Assembly (NCBI GenBank): GCA_947623455.1
Contig: OX392535.1
Coordinates: forward strand, 40,076,688-40,140,687
Direction: 5' to 3'
From: Mimachlamys varia
Taxonomy: Eukaryota; Mollusca; Bivalvia; Pectinida; Pectinidae
Length of the DNA: 64,000 nt
The position numbers were made by a program, and so were the translations under genes. The notes under the pieces were generated by a model. That model did not search any database. It saw only the letters and a list, made by a program, of their open reading frames with translations, and had not been told where the DNA came from. Of this stretch, positions 1 to 13,500 are shown in pieces (within the stretch, counting starts at the first letter, position 1; each line of letters starts with the position of its first letter).

Positions 1-857
1 CATCGTGTTCAAATCGTAACGGAGTGTATTACTGCGGGCTGCGCCAATAGGCACGTGATCCACTGATTTTATCGGAAAAATAAAGTTCAGTAGGCATTCG
101 TAGAAATGTATAGGCAATATACTATCAATTCCAAACAGACTGTAAATATATGATATTAAATCAAAATCATTTAATTTACATGTGACAACAGCCATGGAAC
201 TACATTGAGAAGGAGCGACAACAAAATGTATACAGAAATGCTAAATGGGCAGTTTAAAAAAATCCACAACCAGCCATGGAACTACATTAAGAAAGAGAGC
301 TGCAACAAAATGTAATAAAGAAATGCTAAATGGACAGTTTAAAAAATCCACAACGGTGTATAAATCTTTCAACAAACTTTATGATATAAAATTCTACTAT
401 ACTTTCAATCCTGGAAAGTGTTAAATAATGTGCCAAATTCATACTTGAACAAATTAACAGATAATGAAAGTGACCAGCATTCTTGAGATGATCTTGAGAA
501 ATTGACAGATTTTTACCTGGAAAGAAAGTTCTAATTTTTACGGTTAGTATAATTGTTGTATTTATGGTATTTATTGCTGAATTTGAAAATAAAGTGTATT
601 GTTCATCATGTATTGATATATGTTGTTTGTTTCTTGAAAGTAACAGCCATTCATCTGAAAATATTAATTCTAAAACTTGGTCATTATACGTCTTCATTAA
701 AAATAATGATTATGAAAAAATATAACTATTTGCTGTTGAATGTTGCAATTCAGACTTGATAGCATTTGGAGGAATGACGAGCCGGGGTTGACTGGTGGCT
801 GTGAAAAGAACACTACTGATAAAAATAAGTGGCTACTGAAAATCACACTTGGCTTTT
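1..857. other. Upstream stretch, no gene recognised
   Basis: AT-rich, with no coding segment matching the missing PDE8 N-terminus. It contains a two-copy direct repeat of about 84 bases (roughly 188-270 and 271-354), starting around CAGCCATGGAACTACATT. It is either PDE8 intron or 5' flank. Confidence 0.5.
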
Positions 858-860
858 TTT

Positions 861-1585
861 AGCCCACCATCTGATGATGGTGGGCTTAAATTATCAAATC
901 ATGCTGCATCCGTCGTCCGTCCTTAAACAATTCTTGTTATCGCTATTTTTGGATGGATCATTCTCAAATTTCATTTGTTGGTTTCCCTTGCTGCCTTGTT
1001 TTGCATATTCCATTTTTGGACAAATATGATAAACAATATGGCCGCCAGGTGGCCATCTTGTATTTGTGAGTAAAAGTTTGTATCACTATTTCTTGAGAAG
1101 TACTGGATGGATCATTCTCAAATTTCATTTGTTGGTTCCCATTGATGCTTAGTTTTGCATATTTCATTTACGAACAAATCTGATAAACAATATGGTCGCC
1201 AGGTGGTCATTTTCGATTTGTCGAGAGTAATCGTTTATTATTTCTGACTACTGGATGGATCTTTCTCTAATTTCATTTGTAGGTTCCCCTTGATGCCTTG
1301 ATTTTAGATTTGAACCCATGGTCTGCAACACCCTTGCAGACTTGACTCTTTAGTCATAACTTTTAAACGGCTAAGATTCACACCCCAAAGCTATATATAT
1401 ATGTAAAAATAAAAAAAAACACGGACACATTACTTAGCGCTTTCACTCCATTGATGGGAGCTCTTCGATATATACGATCGTTGAGCATAAAGAGACAATC
1501 ACAAATATGATTCTAGATCCATCTTTCTAAAAATGAATAAAAAATCATTGATGACGGGCACCAAGATCCCGCTGGGATCTCTTGG
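861..1585 (+). mobile_element. Hairpin-ended non-autonomous element, family Z
   Basis: The left end is a perfect hairpin, AGCCCACCATC then its complement GATGGTGGGCT, followed by CGTCCGTC runs. The middle holds two or three degenerate ~170-bp repeats sharing TACTGGATGGATC and AACAATATGG. The right end is a second hairpin, AGATCCC-GCT-GGGATCT followed by CTTGG. Left hairpin, repeat core and right hairpin plus CTTG resemble helitron-like HINE elements with tandem cores. Degenerate relatives lie at about 11980-12225 and 32180-32700. The class assignment is inferred. Confidence 0.6.
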
Positions 1586-1592
1586 TTTTTTT

Positions 1593-4500
1593 ATCTCACC
1601 TGGTCCGAAGGGCCGAGGTGAGCTTATGCCATACCGTGGCGTCAGTCGTCCGTCCGTCGTCCGTCCGTCGTCCGTCCGTCAACAATTTCTTTAAACGACT
1701 TCTCCTCCATAACCACTGATAGGAAATCAACCTAATTTGGCAGGAAGTATCCTTGGGTGCCCAGGATTCAAAATTGTACTAATGGTGGGACTGACCCCCT
1801 AGGGGGCTGAGGGGCGGGGCCAAAAAGGGTTATTTAGCTATATTGGTTTAAGCAACTTCTTCTCCATAACCACTGATTGGAAATCAGCCTCATTTGGCAG
1901 AAAGTATCCCTAGGTGCTCAGGATTCAAAATTGTACTCAGGTGGGACTGACCCCCTAGGGGACTGAGGGGTGGGGCCATAAAAAATTATTCAGCTATATT
2001 GATATTAGCGACTTCTTCTTCATAACCACTAATTGGAAATCAGCCTTATTTGGCAGGAAGCAGGCTTAGGTGCCCAGGATTCAAAATTGTACTAATGGTG
2101 GGACTGACCCCCTAGGGTGCTGAGGGGCGGGGCCAAAAAGGGTTATTTAGCTATATTGGTTTAGTGGACTTCTTCTCCATAACCACTGATTAGTAATCAA
2201 CCTTATTTGGCAGGAAGCACCCTTAAGTGCCCAGGATTAAAAATTGTACTAATGGTGGGACTGACCCCCTAGGGGGCTGAGGGGTGGGGCCATAAAAAAT
2301 TATTTACCTATGTTGATATTAGCGACTTCTTCTTCATAACCACTAATTGGAAATCAGCCTTATTTGGCAGGAAGCATGCTCAGGTGCCCAGGATTCAAAA
2401 TTGTACTAATGGTGGGACTGACCCGCTAGGGTGCTGAGGGGCGGGGCCAAAAAGGGTTATTTAGCTATATTGGTTTAGTGGACTTCTTCTCCATAACCAC
2501 TGATTAGTAATCAACCTTATTTGGCAGGAAGCACCCTTAAGTGCCCAGGATTCAAAATTGTACTAATGGTGGGACTGACCCCCTTGGGGGCTGAGGGGCG
2601 GGGCCAAAAAGGGTTATTTAGCTATATTGGTTTAAGCGACTTCTTCTCCATAACCAATGATTGGAAATCAGCCTTATTTGGCAGGAAGCATCCTTAGGTG
2701 CCCAGGATTGTACTAATGGTGGGACTGACGCCCTAGGGGGCTAAAGGGCGGGTCCAAAAAGGGTTATTTAGCTATATTGGTTTAGTCGACTTCTTCTCCA
2801 TAACCATTGATTGGAAATCAGCCTTATTTGGCAAGAAGCATCCCTAGCTGCTCTGGATTCAAAATGGTACTCATGGTGGGACTGACCCCCAAGGGAGCTG
2901 AGGGGCAGGACCAAAAAGGGTTATTTAGCTATATTGGTTTAGTCGACTTCTTCTCCATAACCACTGATTAGTAATCAACCTTATTTGGCAGGAAGCACCC
3001 TTAAGTGCCCAGGATTCAAAATTGTACTCATGGTGGGACTGACCCACAAGGGGGCTGAGGGGTGGGGCCATAAAAAATTATTTACCTATATTGATATTAG
3101 CGACTTCTTCTTCATAACCACTAATTGGAAATCAGCCTTATTTGGCAGGAAACATCCTTAGGTGCCCAGGATTGTACTAATGGTGGGACTGACGCCCTAG
3201 GGGGCTAAAGGGCGGGGCCAAAAAGGGTTATTTAGCTATATTGGTTTAGTCGACTTCTTCTCCATAACCATTGATTGGAAATCAGCCTTATTTGGCAGGA
3301 AGCATCCCTAGCTGCTCAGGATTCAAAATGGTACTCATGGTGGGACTGACCCCCAAGGGAGCTGATGGGCAGGGCCAAAAAGAATTATTTAGCTATATTG
3401 ATATTTGCGACTTCTTCATAACCACTGATTGGAAATCAGCCTTATTTGGCAGAAAGTATCCCTAGGTGCTCAGGATTCAAAATTGTACGCATGGTGGGAC
3501 TGACCCCCTAGGGGGCTGAGGGGTGGGGGCCATAAAACAGTATTTAGCTATATTGATATTAGTGACTTTTTTTTCATAACCACTGATTGGTAATCAACCT
3601 TATTTGGCAGGAAGCATGCTTAAGTGCCCAGGATTCAAAATCGTACTCATGGTGGGACTGATCCCCTAGGGGGCTGAGGGGCGGGGCCAAAAAGGGTTAT
3701 TTAGCTATATTGGTTTAAGTGACTTCTTCTCCATAACCACTGCTTGGAAATCAGCCTTATTTGGCAGGAAGCATCCTTAGGTGCCCAGGATTGTACTAAT
3801 GGTGGGACTGACGCCCTAGGGGGCTAAAGGGCGGGGCCAAAAAGCGTTATTTAGCTATATTGGTTTAGTCGACTTCTTCTCCATAACCATTGATTGGAAA
3901 TCAGCCTTATTTGGCAAGAAGCATCCCTAGCTGCTCAGGATTCAAAATGGTACTCATGGTGGGACTGACCCCCAAGGGAGCTGAGGGGCAGGGACAAGAA
4001 GAATTATTTAGCTATATTGATATTTGCGACTTCTTCATAACCACTGATTGGAAATCAGCCTTATTTGGCAGAAAGTATCCCTAGATGCTCAGGATTCAAA
4101 ATTTTATGCATGGTGGGACTGACCCCCTAGGGGGCTGAGGGGTGGGGGCCATAAAACAGTATTTAGCTATATTGATATTAGCGACTTTTTTTTCGTAACC
4201 ACTGATTGGTAATCAACCTTATTTGACAGGAAGCATGCTTAAGTGCCCAGGATTCAAAATCGTACTCATGGTGGGACTGATCCCCTAGGGGGCTGAGGGG
4301 CGGGGCCAAAAAGGGTTATTTAGCTATATTGGTTTAAGCGACTTCTTCTCCATAACCACTGATTGGAAATCAACCTTATTTGGTAGGAACCATCCCTAGG
4401 TGCTCAAAATTCAAAATTGTACTAATGGTGGGACTGACCCCTAGGGAGCTCAGGGGCGGGGCCAAAAAGGGTTATTTAGCTATATTGGTTTAATCGAATT

Positions 4501-4696
4501 CTTCTCCATAACCATTGATTGGAAATCAGCCCTATTTGGCAGGAAGCATCCCCAAGTGCTCAACACTCAAAATTGTACTAATGGTGGGACTGACCCCCTA
4601 GGGGTCTGAGGGGCGAGCCAAAAAGAAAATATTTTATCATGATTACTTAGATACCAATGTATCCAGGTGAGCAATACATGCCCTCTGGGCCTCTTG
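1593..4696 (+). mobile_element. Hairpin-ended element with ~157-bp tandem core, copy A
   Basis: Starts with a CTCACCTGG...GAGGTGAGCTTATG hairpin and CGTCCGTCGTCCGTC runs. Then about 18 tandem copies of a ~157-bp unit marked by TGGTGGGACTGACCCC and ATAACCACTGATTGGAAATC. Ends CCAGGTGAGCAATACATG, then a GGGCCTCTTG terminus. It carries no transposase frame. The closest architecture known to me is the bivalve HINE/Helentron-type non-autonomous elements whose cores seed satellites. It begins within 10 bases of the end of the family Z element. Confidence 0.7.
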
Positions 4697-4830
4697 TTTA
4701 AGGTTCAATATTATCAGGGTGAGCCCTGTATCACCAACATGAAGATTCATACAAACCTTACATTGACTAGCTGCACAAATGAATTTGTTATGTGAACTAT
4801 CATATTCTCTTTTGGTAATTTCTGATTGTT

Positions 4831-7115
4831 AGCTCACCTGGACCGAAGGTCCGGTGAGCTTATGCCATGGCGCAGCGTCCGTCGTCCGTCCGTCGTCAAA
4901 TCGCTACTAGTCAAAAAGTCCTTATTGGATTTTAACCAAATTTGGTCAGAAACATCCTTGGGCGAAGAGGAACAGATTTTGCATAAATGGTGACTCTGAC
5001 CCCCAAAGGGCCAGAGGGGCGTGGCCCAATAGGGAAAATAGAGGTAATTCCTTTAAATCTCTTCTTGTCAAAAAGTCCTGATTGTATTTTGGCCAAATTT
5101 AGTCAGAAACATTGTTGGGGGAAGGGGAACAGATTTTGCATAAATGGTGACTCTGACCCCCAATGGGCCAGAGGGGCGTGGCCCAATAGGGAAAATAGAG
5201 GTAATTCCTTTAAATCTCTTCTTGTCAAAAAGTCCTGATTGTATTTTGGCCAAATTTAGTCAGAAACATTGTTGGGGGAAGGGGAACAGATTTTGCATAA
5301 ATGGTGACTCTGACCCCTAAGGGGCCAGAGGGGCATGGCCCAATAAGGGAAATAGAGGTAATTCCTTTAAATCTCTTCTTGTCATAAAGTTATGAATAGA
5401 TTTTTTCCGATTTGGTCAGAAACATCCTTTGGGGAAGGGGAACAGATTTTGCCTAAATGGTGACTCTGACCCCTAAGGGGCCAGAGGGGCGTGGCCCAAT
5501 AAGGTAAATAGAGGTAATTCCTTTAAATCTCTTCTTGTCATAAAGTTATGAATAGATTTTTTCCAGATTTGGTCAGAAACATCCTTTGGGGAAGGGGAAC
5601 AGATTTTGCATAAATGGTGACACTGACACCCATGGGGCCAGAGGGGTGGGGCCAAATAGGGAAAATTGAGGTAATTCCTTTAAATCTCTTCTTGTCAAAA
5701 AGTCCTGATTGGATTTTGACCAAATATGGTCAGAAACATCCTTTGGTGAAGAGGAACAGATTTTGCATAAATAGTGACTCGGACCCCAAAGGGGCCAGAG
5801 GGGCGGGGCCCAATAGGGGAAATAAAGGTAATTCCTTTAAATTTCTTCTTGTCATAAAGTTATGAATGGATTTTGTCCAAATTTGGTCAGAAACATCGTT
5901 GGGGGAAGGGGAACAGATTTTGCATAAATGTTGACACTGATACCCAAGGGGCCAGAAGGGCATGGCCAAATAGGGAAAATAGAGGTAATTCCTTTAAATC
6001 TCTTCTTGTCCAAAAGTTATGATTGGATTTTGACAAAATTTTGTCAGAAACATTGTTGGGGGAAGAGGAACAGATTTTGCATAAATGGTGACTCGGACCC
6101 GAAAGGGGCCAGAGGGGTGGGGCCCAATAGGGGAAATAGAGGTAATTCCTTTAAATCTCTTCTTGTCATAAAGTTATAAATAGATTTTGTCCAAATTTGG
6201 TCAGAAACATCCTTGGGGGAAGGGGAACAAATTTTGCATAAATGGTGACACTGACCCCTAAGGGGCCAGAGATGCGGTGCCGCATAGGGGATTCCTTTTA
6301 ATCTCTTTTGTCATAAAGTTATGAATAGATTTTGTCCAAATTTGGTCAGAAACATTGTAGGGGGAAGGGGAATAGATTTTGCATAAATGGTGACTCTGAC
6401 ACCCTAGGGTAGGGGGCAGAGGGGCGGGGCCCAATAGGGAAAATAGAGGTAATTCCTTTAAATCTCTTCTTGTCAAAAAGTCCTGATTGGATTTTGACCA
6501 AATAAGGTCAGAAACATCCTTGGGGGAAGAGGAACAGATTTTGCATAAATGGTGACTCGGACCCCAAAGCTGCCAGAGGGGCGGGGCCCAATAAGGGAAA
6601 TAGAGGTAATTCCTTTAAGTCTCTCTTGTCATAAAGTTATGAATAGATTTTGTCCAAATTTGGTCAGAAACATCGTTAGGGGAAGGGGAACAGATTTTGC
6701 ATAAATGGTGACTCTGACCCCTAAGGGCCCAGAGGCACGGGGCCAATTAGGGGAAATAGAGGTAATTCTTTTAAATCTCTTCTTGTCATAAAGTTATGAA
6801 TAGATTTTGTACAAATTTGGTCAGAAACATCCTTTGGGGAAGAGGAACATATTTTGCATAAATGGGGACTCTGACCCCAAAGGGGCTAGAGGGGCATGGC
6901 CCAATAGGGAAAATAGAGGTAATTCCTTTAAATCTCTTCTTGTCCAAAAGTTATGAATGGATTAGCCTAAATTTGGTCAGAAACATCCTTGGGCGAAGGG
7001 GAACAGATTTTGCCTAAATGGTGACTCTGACCCCTAAGGGGCTATTTTGGCACTTTAAGGGTTACAAGTCAGAGATTAATTCCAGGTGAGCGATGCAGGC
7101 CCATTGGGCCTCTTG
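4831..7115 (+). mobile_element. Hairpin-ended element with ~157-bp tandem core, copy B
   Basis: Same left hairpin (AGCTCACCTGG...CCGGTGAGCTTATG) and right end (CCAGGTGAGCGATGCAGG, hairpin GGCCC-ATT-GGGCC, TCTTG) as copies A and C. The core is a different ~157-bp unit, about 13 copies, marked by TGGTGACTCTGACCCC, GGTCAGAAACATC and TTCCTTTAAATCTCTTC. Frames spanning the core are by-products of the periodicity, not genes. Confidence 0.7.
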
Positions 7116-7457
7116 TTTGATTTATAATGCCGTGAAACTGGCAACTATAAAACTCTTTTAATTTCTCTAGGAGCGCTGACTTTTCAATGAACACCGAGTT
7201 TTGACCGACCATGCTGACTTTTATCGACAACTCTCTACTTTTCCATTGTGCAAACAGTTTGAGTTTTTTTTTTATCTTGAATGACAATTTTATGTTGCTG
7301 TTTGATTTTATCAGGTAATAACTAATAATCAAATAGAACAATTTTATAAAATAGATGAAATTAATCATTTAATTTTGTGTATTAATTACTTAGATGAAAC
7401 CTTGATAGACCTTGATTGATAACTAAAACAAACCTGATTTTTGTTTTCTTATTTCAG

Positions 7458-7517
7458 GTCGATGCGGGCGACTAAGGCCAGTGAACACACAGTGATTGTA
7501 GCTGTAATGAAACGATT
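7458..7517 (+). CDS. PDE8: PDE8 exon 1 in window (receiver-like domain)
   Basis: It reads [19 protein letters not shown], matching the PDE8 N-terminal receiver-like domain (vertebrate PDE8A has a similar SENTVIVGVVRR segment). The acceptor is ttatttcag and the donor gtaagt. The first base completes a codon from an upstream exon that is not in the window, and the last two bases are carried to exon 2. Confidence 0.88.
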
Positions 7518-10500
7518 GTAAGTGGATTTTCAAAACACTCAAACACTTAAAACCATAATCGAACCTTGTTATTTCAAAGTTAAAGGAACCATGGGAAAAC
7601 TTTGAGTTACATGAGTTCGAATGCTGGTGTAAAGCTTGGCCAGTACTAACAAATTTGAATTAAATGGGGTCTTTGAGTTATACGAGTTCGAGATAACGAG
7701 AATCGACTGTTCTATTAGCTGTCCTACCTGAAGGGCAATTGAGCTAATGTTGTGGCTTTGCTTCTGTCATATGGCATCCATTCATCTGTCATGAATTGCT
7801 AAACTTGATATCACAAACATTTTAGCAATCAATTTTCTGTTAAGTTTATCTAATGAAATAGATTATACGGTAAATTTCGACCAAATCTGTTTGGAAGCAT
7901 TTTCATGTAATGGAGATCTAAAGTCCTATAACTGGTTGTACATTTAATTTACACATGCATGGAGACTTGACATTGAAAAAACAAAAGGGAATTGCCTTAG
8001 GTAGCTTGATTTAGATTTGATTGTGACATTTCAAGTTTATTATTATTATGATTCACAGCAGCCTGTATTCTGGGGTCCTTCTTTTAAAGACTTGTATGTT
8101 CAATGGTATCATGGTCATAATTATTGTCTCTTTCAGATCCACAGATAAAGATGAACCGTCCGTTCTACCTCTCATAAAGGCAGGCTTTAACAAGGTAATT
8201 AAGTCAGTTTGCATCACCCTCGGGAACATTTTGAAATATTGTGACTTTGACTCACAAAATATTGAACATGAAACCTGACCATGCAGATGCACATGAGACA
8301 GACTATGATGCATCATACTTCACCGGCGCGGATGCAGGATTTTAGAAAGGAGGAGGTCCAGCTGGCATTTTTAGCTCACCTGGCCCGAAGGGCCAAGTGA
8401 GCTTATGTGATGGTGCAGCGTCCGTCGTCCGTCAACTTTTACCTTTAAACAACTTCTTCTAAAATACTGAAAGGCCCAGTGACATGAAATTTGGCTGTTA
8501 GATTTCTTGGAAGGAGCTGAACAAAGTTTGCGAAAACAAATCACTTTGACCTCATTTCAAGGTCACAGGGGTCAAAAATGTCAAAACCTTCAAACAACTT
8601 CTTCTAAAATACCCTCAGGCATAGAGACTTCATATTTGACCAGAAGCTTCCTTGGATGAAGCCAAATAAAGTTTGCGAAAAGAAATGACCTTGACCAATA
8701 TTCAAGGTCACAAGGGTCAAATCTGTTAAAACCTTCATAGGACTTCTGTTGAAATACCAAAAGCCCTAGAAGCATGATATTTGGCTGAAAGGTTCCTTGG
8801 ATGAAGCCCGACAAAGTTTGCGAAAAGAAATGACCTTGATCTATATTCAAGGTCACAGGGGTCAAATCTGTTAAAGCCTTCAAATGACTTCTTCTGATAT
8901 ACCAAAAGCCCTAGAAGCATGATATTTGGCTTAAAGGTTCCTTGGAAGAAGCCCAACAAAGTTTACGAAAAGAAATGACCTTGACTTATAATCAATGTCA
9001 CAGGAGTCAAATCTGTTGAAACCTTCAAACGACTTCTCCTGAAATACGAAAAGCCCTAGAAGCATGACATTTGGCTGAAATGTTTTTTGGATTAAGCCCG
9101 ATTAAGTTTTCGAAAAGAACTGACCTTGACCTATATTCAAGGTCACAGGGGTCAAATCTGTTAAAACCTTTAAACGACTTCTTCTGAAATACCAAAAGCC
9201 CTAGAAGCATGATATTTGGCTTAAAGGTTTCTTGGATGTAGCACGACAAAGTTTGTGAAAAAAAATGACCTTGACTTATATTCAATGTCACAGGGGTCAA
9301 ATCTGTTAAAACATTTAAACGACTTCTGAAATACCAAAAGCCCTAGAAGCATGATATTTGGCTGAAAGGTTCCTTGGATGATGCCCGACAAAGTTTGCGA
9401 AAAGAAATGACCTTGACCTATATTCAAGGTCACAGGGGTCAAAACTGTTGAAAATTCAAACGACTTCTTCTGAAGTACCAAAAGCCCTAGAAGCATGACA
9501 TTTGGCTGAAAGGTTCCTTGGATGAAGCCTGACAAAGTTTGCGAAAAGAATGACCTTGATCTTTATTTGCCTAGAGACATGATATTTGGCTGGTAGCGTC
9601 CTGGGATGAAGCCAAACAAAATTTGAAAATGATGTTGTCTTATAAGGTCACAGAGGTAAAATATGTTTAAATCTTAAGATGTTCTTCTAAATGTCTTACA
9701 TTAAAAGATTTTAGGGGACTTTAGGGTTACACTATAATATAAGTCAGAGATTAATACCAGGTGAGCGATGCAGGCCCATTGGGCCTCTTGTTACTAACAC
9801 CCTGTAGTTTGTTTTATATGCTGATCAAAGTTTGTTTGTCTATTAAATTAGGCTGTACCCTGTGGGCTGTTACATATGGCAATAAATTTTCTAAGCTTAC
9901 CTGGTCCAAACAACCAAGGGAGTTAATAATTATGTCATGTTGCAGGGTCTAACTCCATGTATGTAAAAAAAAATATTTGGAATTCTTGTAAAAAACCCTT
10001 TTGCAGTCTTGTAAAGATTCATAGCTTGAGTAATTATCTAGAAATATAATTTTTACTTATCGAGTGTTTTTAGAATCATAACTTGAGCATTGAAATGATG
10101 TAATTTCTAATTACAGAGAGTCGTAGAGAATCACAACTTGAGTGCCTGTATGAATGAGTTGCTGTGTCTTGAGTACGGGGAGGTACGAACACAGCTACAA
10201 TTAAATGCTGCTAACGCTCTTTTCTGCGCTCTCGACAATGTCTCAGACGCTGTGGAGATAGCAAGCGATGACCGTGAAATTCAGGTAACCATGACAACAA
10301 AATGTAGCTTTTACTTGTAATATGAAAGTCAAGACTATTCCAATTTTATACTATGACAACGAAGGGTAATCTTAACTCAGGTCTGTGACTGTCTGTAAAC
10401 ATACGTAGTCGAGACAACTCGGAACCAATTTTGATAAAACTGCCAAGGAATATTAAGGCTATGTGTAGATGTTCATGCAACGTTTTTTCCAAAAAGAGTT

Positions 10501-13500
10501 TGGTTGCCATGGTAACTGGTCACTATGAACAGGTTCTTCTATAAAAGACTAATTTAAACTTCTCAGTTATTTGATCATGCAGTTTTATTCAGATTTGGTA
10601 AATATTGTAAGTAATTAAACAAAGCATGTAATTTGACATATTGGGCATTTTCAAAACTATTCCATGACAACAAAAGTGTTGTCTCTGATTGGTTGAGATT
10701 TAGATACTGTACAATTTTGTCCAAATTAGGTACTGTGGAACCTTGTTGTCTAGTAGACGACAGAACCAAAGCAAAAATTCGAGTAATCCAAGTATTCGAG
10801 TTGTGTTAGTTTGAATTCTAGTGTAAAGCTTGCCGACAAAATACTTTGAATTAAATACTGGGTCTTTGAGTTCTACAAGTTTGAGATAACAAGGTTCTAC
10901 TGTATATAGGGTTATTAGATTTCATTGCCATGATAACCATGCTGAGGCAAATGTGGCTTCTGATTGGTAAAAATTAACACATTAGCTGACTTCAATATCT
11001 GTAGAATTTTCAGGTCACAAGGACTGAAACTAAAACAAATAAATGTCTTCTTGTTTACTATAATGAAGTTGCTTTATTTTTCCAGTATGTGAATCACGCG
11101 TGGGAGAGGCTCATGGGATACGGTAGTGAGGAAGTGATGGAAAAAGACTGTATGGAAGTAACGAAAAATGACCACAATAAACCTGAACTCCAGGACGCTA
11201 TAAATACCCAACTCAAAAAGGGAAAGGTACGCCACACATTCTCAAGTAGAGGGTTCAGGTATAGAATTCCACTGACTTGTGTAGCGGACAGAAATGAATT
11301 CAACAATTAATCATTAGTTGGATTGAAAATAAAACCTTATGGCTTTTGATTTTGATTGACGTAATCGACATGGGGATTTGAATATTATCTGGAGTTTTTA
11401 AAAAAGTACAAACAGTCGCAAGGGATTTGAATTCGCAATTGATGACTCGATCTGCTCCTGTATTAAAGCAAAAATAATTTCCACACAGTGATTTAGAGTA
11501 ATTGCACAAATATAAAGGTGATCTAGCCATACAGGCCTTAAAGCAATAGAGATCGCTTAACTTATTCAGACTTCATTTCTTAAATGATTTTCACAAAAAT
11601 TCACACATTTCAGTTTTCACAAATATCATCTCTTGTATGGGTTTGCATTTCGCGAGGGTATTCGTATCATATGAGATGCCTTGTTTGCATAATTTATCAG
11701 AGAAAAAACTCTCAATTACTATGCCTATACTGTCTCTGTTTAAGAGGGAGGCTTCTGATTTTGGACCCTTGAATTATTTATTTACCAAATCAGAAAACAA
11801 TGATCTAGCTGTTATGTGTTTTATATTCCACAGTATTGGGAAGGAACATACTACACAAGGAGAAAAAATGGAGAAATTCTACCTTCTCACTGTCATGTTA
11901 GTCCTGTATTAGGCCCAGCAGGGTAAGTTTCCAATGTATTCATCTTCACAGAGTATGTGTTTGTATTCTCATGGTAAGTTTAATTGGCCCTATGGGGTTA
12001 TTTGAAATATTGTTATCACTACTTTTTGAAAAATACTGGATATGGTTCCTTCTCAGATTTTATACAACGATTTGCCCTTGGTCCCTATTTATGTCATTTT
12101 GATTTTAGGATTTAAGAAAAATGAAACTGCTAGCTGACAAGCAAATTAGAGGAAAATTATGATAGAGTAAAGAAGGGGACAGATCTACTTTGAATGAAGA
12201 TCACACAATGCTGGGATCTTTTGTGTAAATTATAACATCATGAATTTAGCATTTTTTGGTAACTCGATCCTGAGTCATAGTGTAGGATGGATATAGTTTT
12301 GAAATATTAGTATTCAATTATTCATTTTAAAGGACTATGTTTGGTTTTGCCTGTTTTTGGCCCCCAAATCCATAAAACATTTTAATTTCATTATTGAACC
12401 CTCAAATAATTTATTTCAAATATAGACTACATCCTCATGCAATTGTAATAATATTTATTTGTTGTTTGTGCTATGGTTGCCATGGTAACCATCCTGGATA
12501 TGCATAAAGTATGTAAATGTAAATATTTGGTCAATTTTACATTGTTTTTCACGGAGCAACCATTGAGGGCATCCTTGAACAAACTTTATATTTCTCCTAA
12601 AGATGTGGTATCAGTGCCCACATACCACTCAATAGTTTCTAATAGAAAAACTATCAAAAAATGGGCCAAAATTGACTAAATGATGCATATTTGAGATGGT
12701 TGCCATGACAACCAGAGTTGAAACAACAAATAATTATTGTTTCAGTATTCCCAGGGATGTATTCCATAGCTGAATTACATTGATTTGAGAGTTTAATAAT
12801 CTGTTTCAAAATTTGATGATTTGGGGGCCAAAATTAAGGCCAAAACCAAAATTGGCTTGTCCTTTATGTTTTGTTTTGTTTTACAGGCAAGTGTCCCACA
12901 TTATATCAGTAAAGACAACCACAACAGATACCTCAGTGATGGAGAGACTCAAGGACGCGGACTATAGTGTAGTCAATGGTGGGTACTAATACAGTGGACT
13001 CCACTTAACATCACCCCTGTTAATATCACATTCCTCTTTATATCATGTTTTTCCCAAGCACCATTTTTCTCTTTATATAATCTTTATAATTTCATTTGGT
13101 TAATATCATGTATTTTGAGATGAATTCCTCTTGATATCATGTTTTTTAACCAATCACATAACATATCCAGAAAATGATGTCATTTCCATTGATTTCAGAT
13201 ACAACTTGTACAAAATGCTGCACAGAAAATAGAAAATAAAAAAAAAAAATTTTAATTGAAATAATATGTTATCTTTGTATTGAAACATCTTCATATGTAC
13301 ATTGAATATAGCTATAGAATAGATTGGAAATGCACTAGATTTAGTGGAAAATCATGTTTCTCTTAATGTCACATTCCTGTTAATATCATGTTTTTGCCTG
13401 ACAAATGCAACATGCTATTAAGAGGAGTGCACTGTACTTTATAAACCAACTTATCTTCACGTATTTCCCAGGTGGTTAAAATCAGCGGTATGCCAACTGT

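Noticed and set aside
4987..6476. Several short frames on both strands across the tandem core of element B
   Set aside because: Each is a translation of one or two repeat units and differs between frames; no family similarity.
1..7457. Search for the missing PDE8 5' exons
   Set aside because: No segment encoding the expected IIIIDHR or neighbouring receiver-domain blocks with splice sites was found; they probably lie left of the window.
8590..9535. Minus-strand frames in element C ([14 protein letters not shown] repeats)
   Set aside because: By-products of the tandem core; stops occur in most other units.
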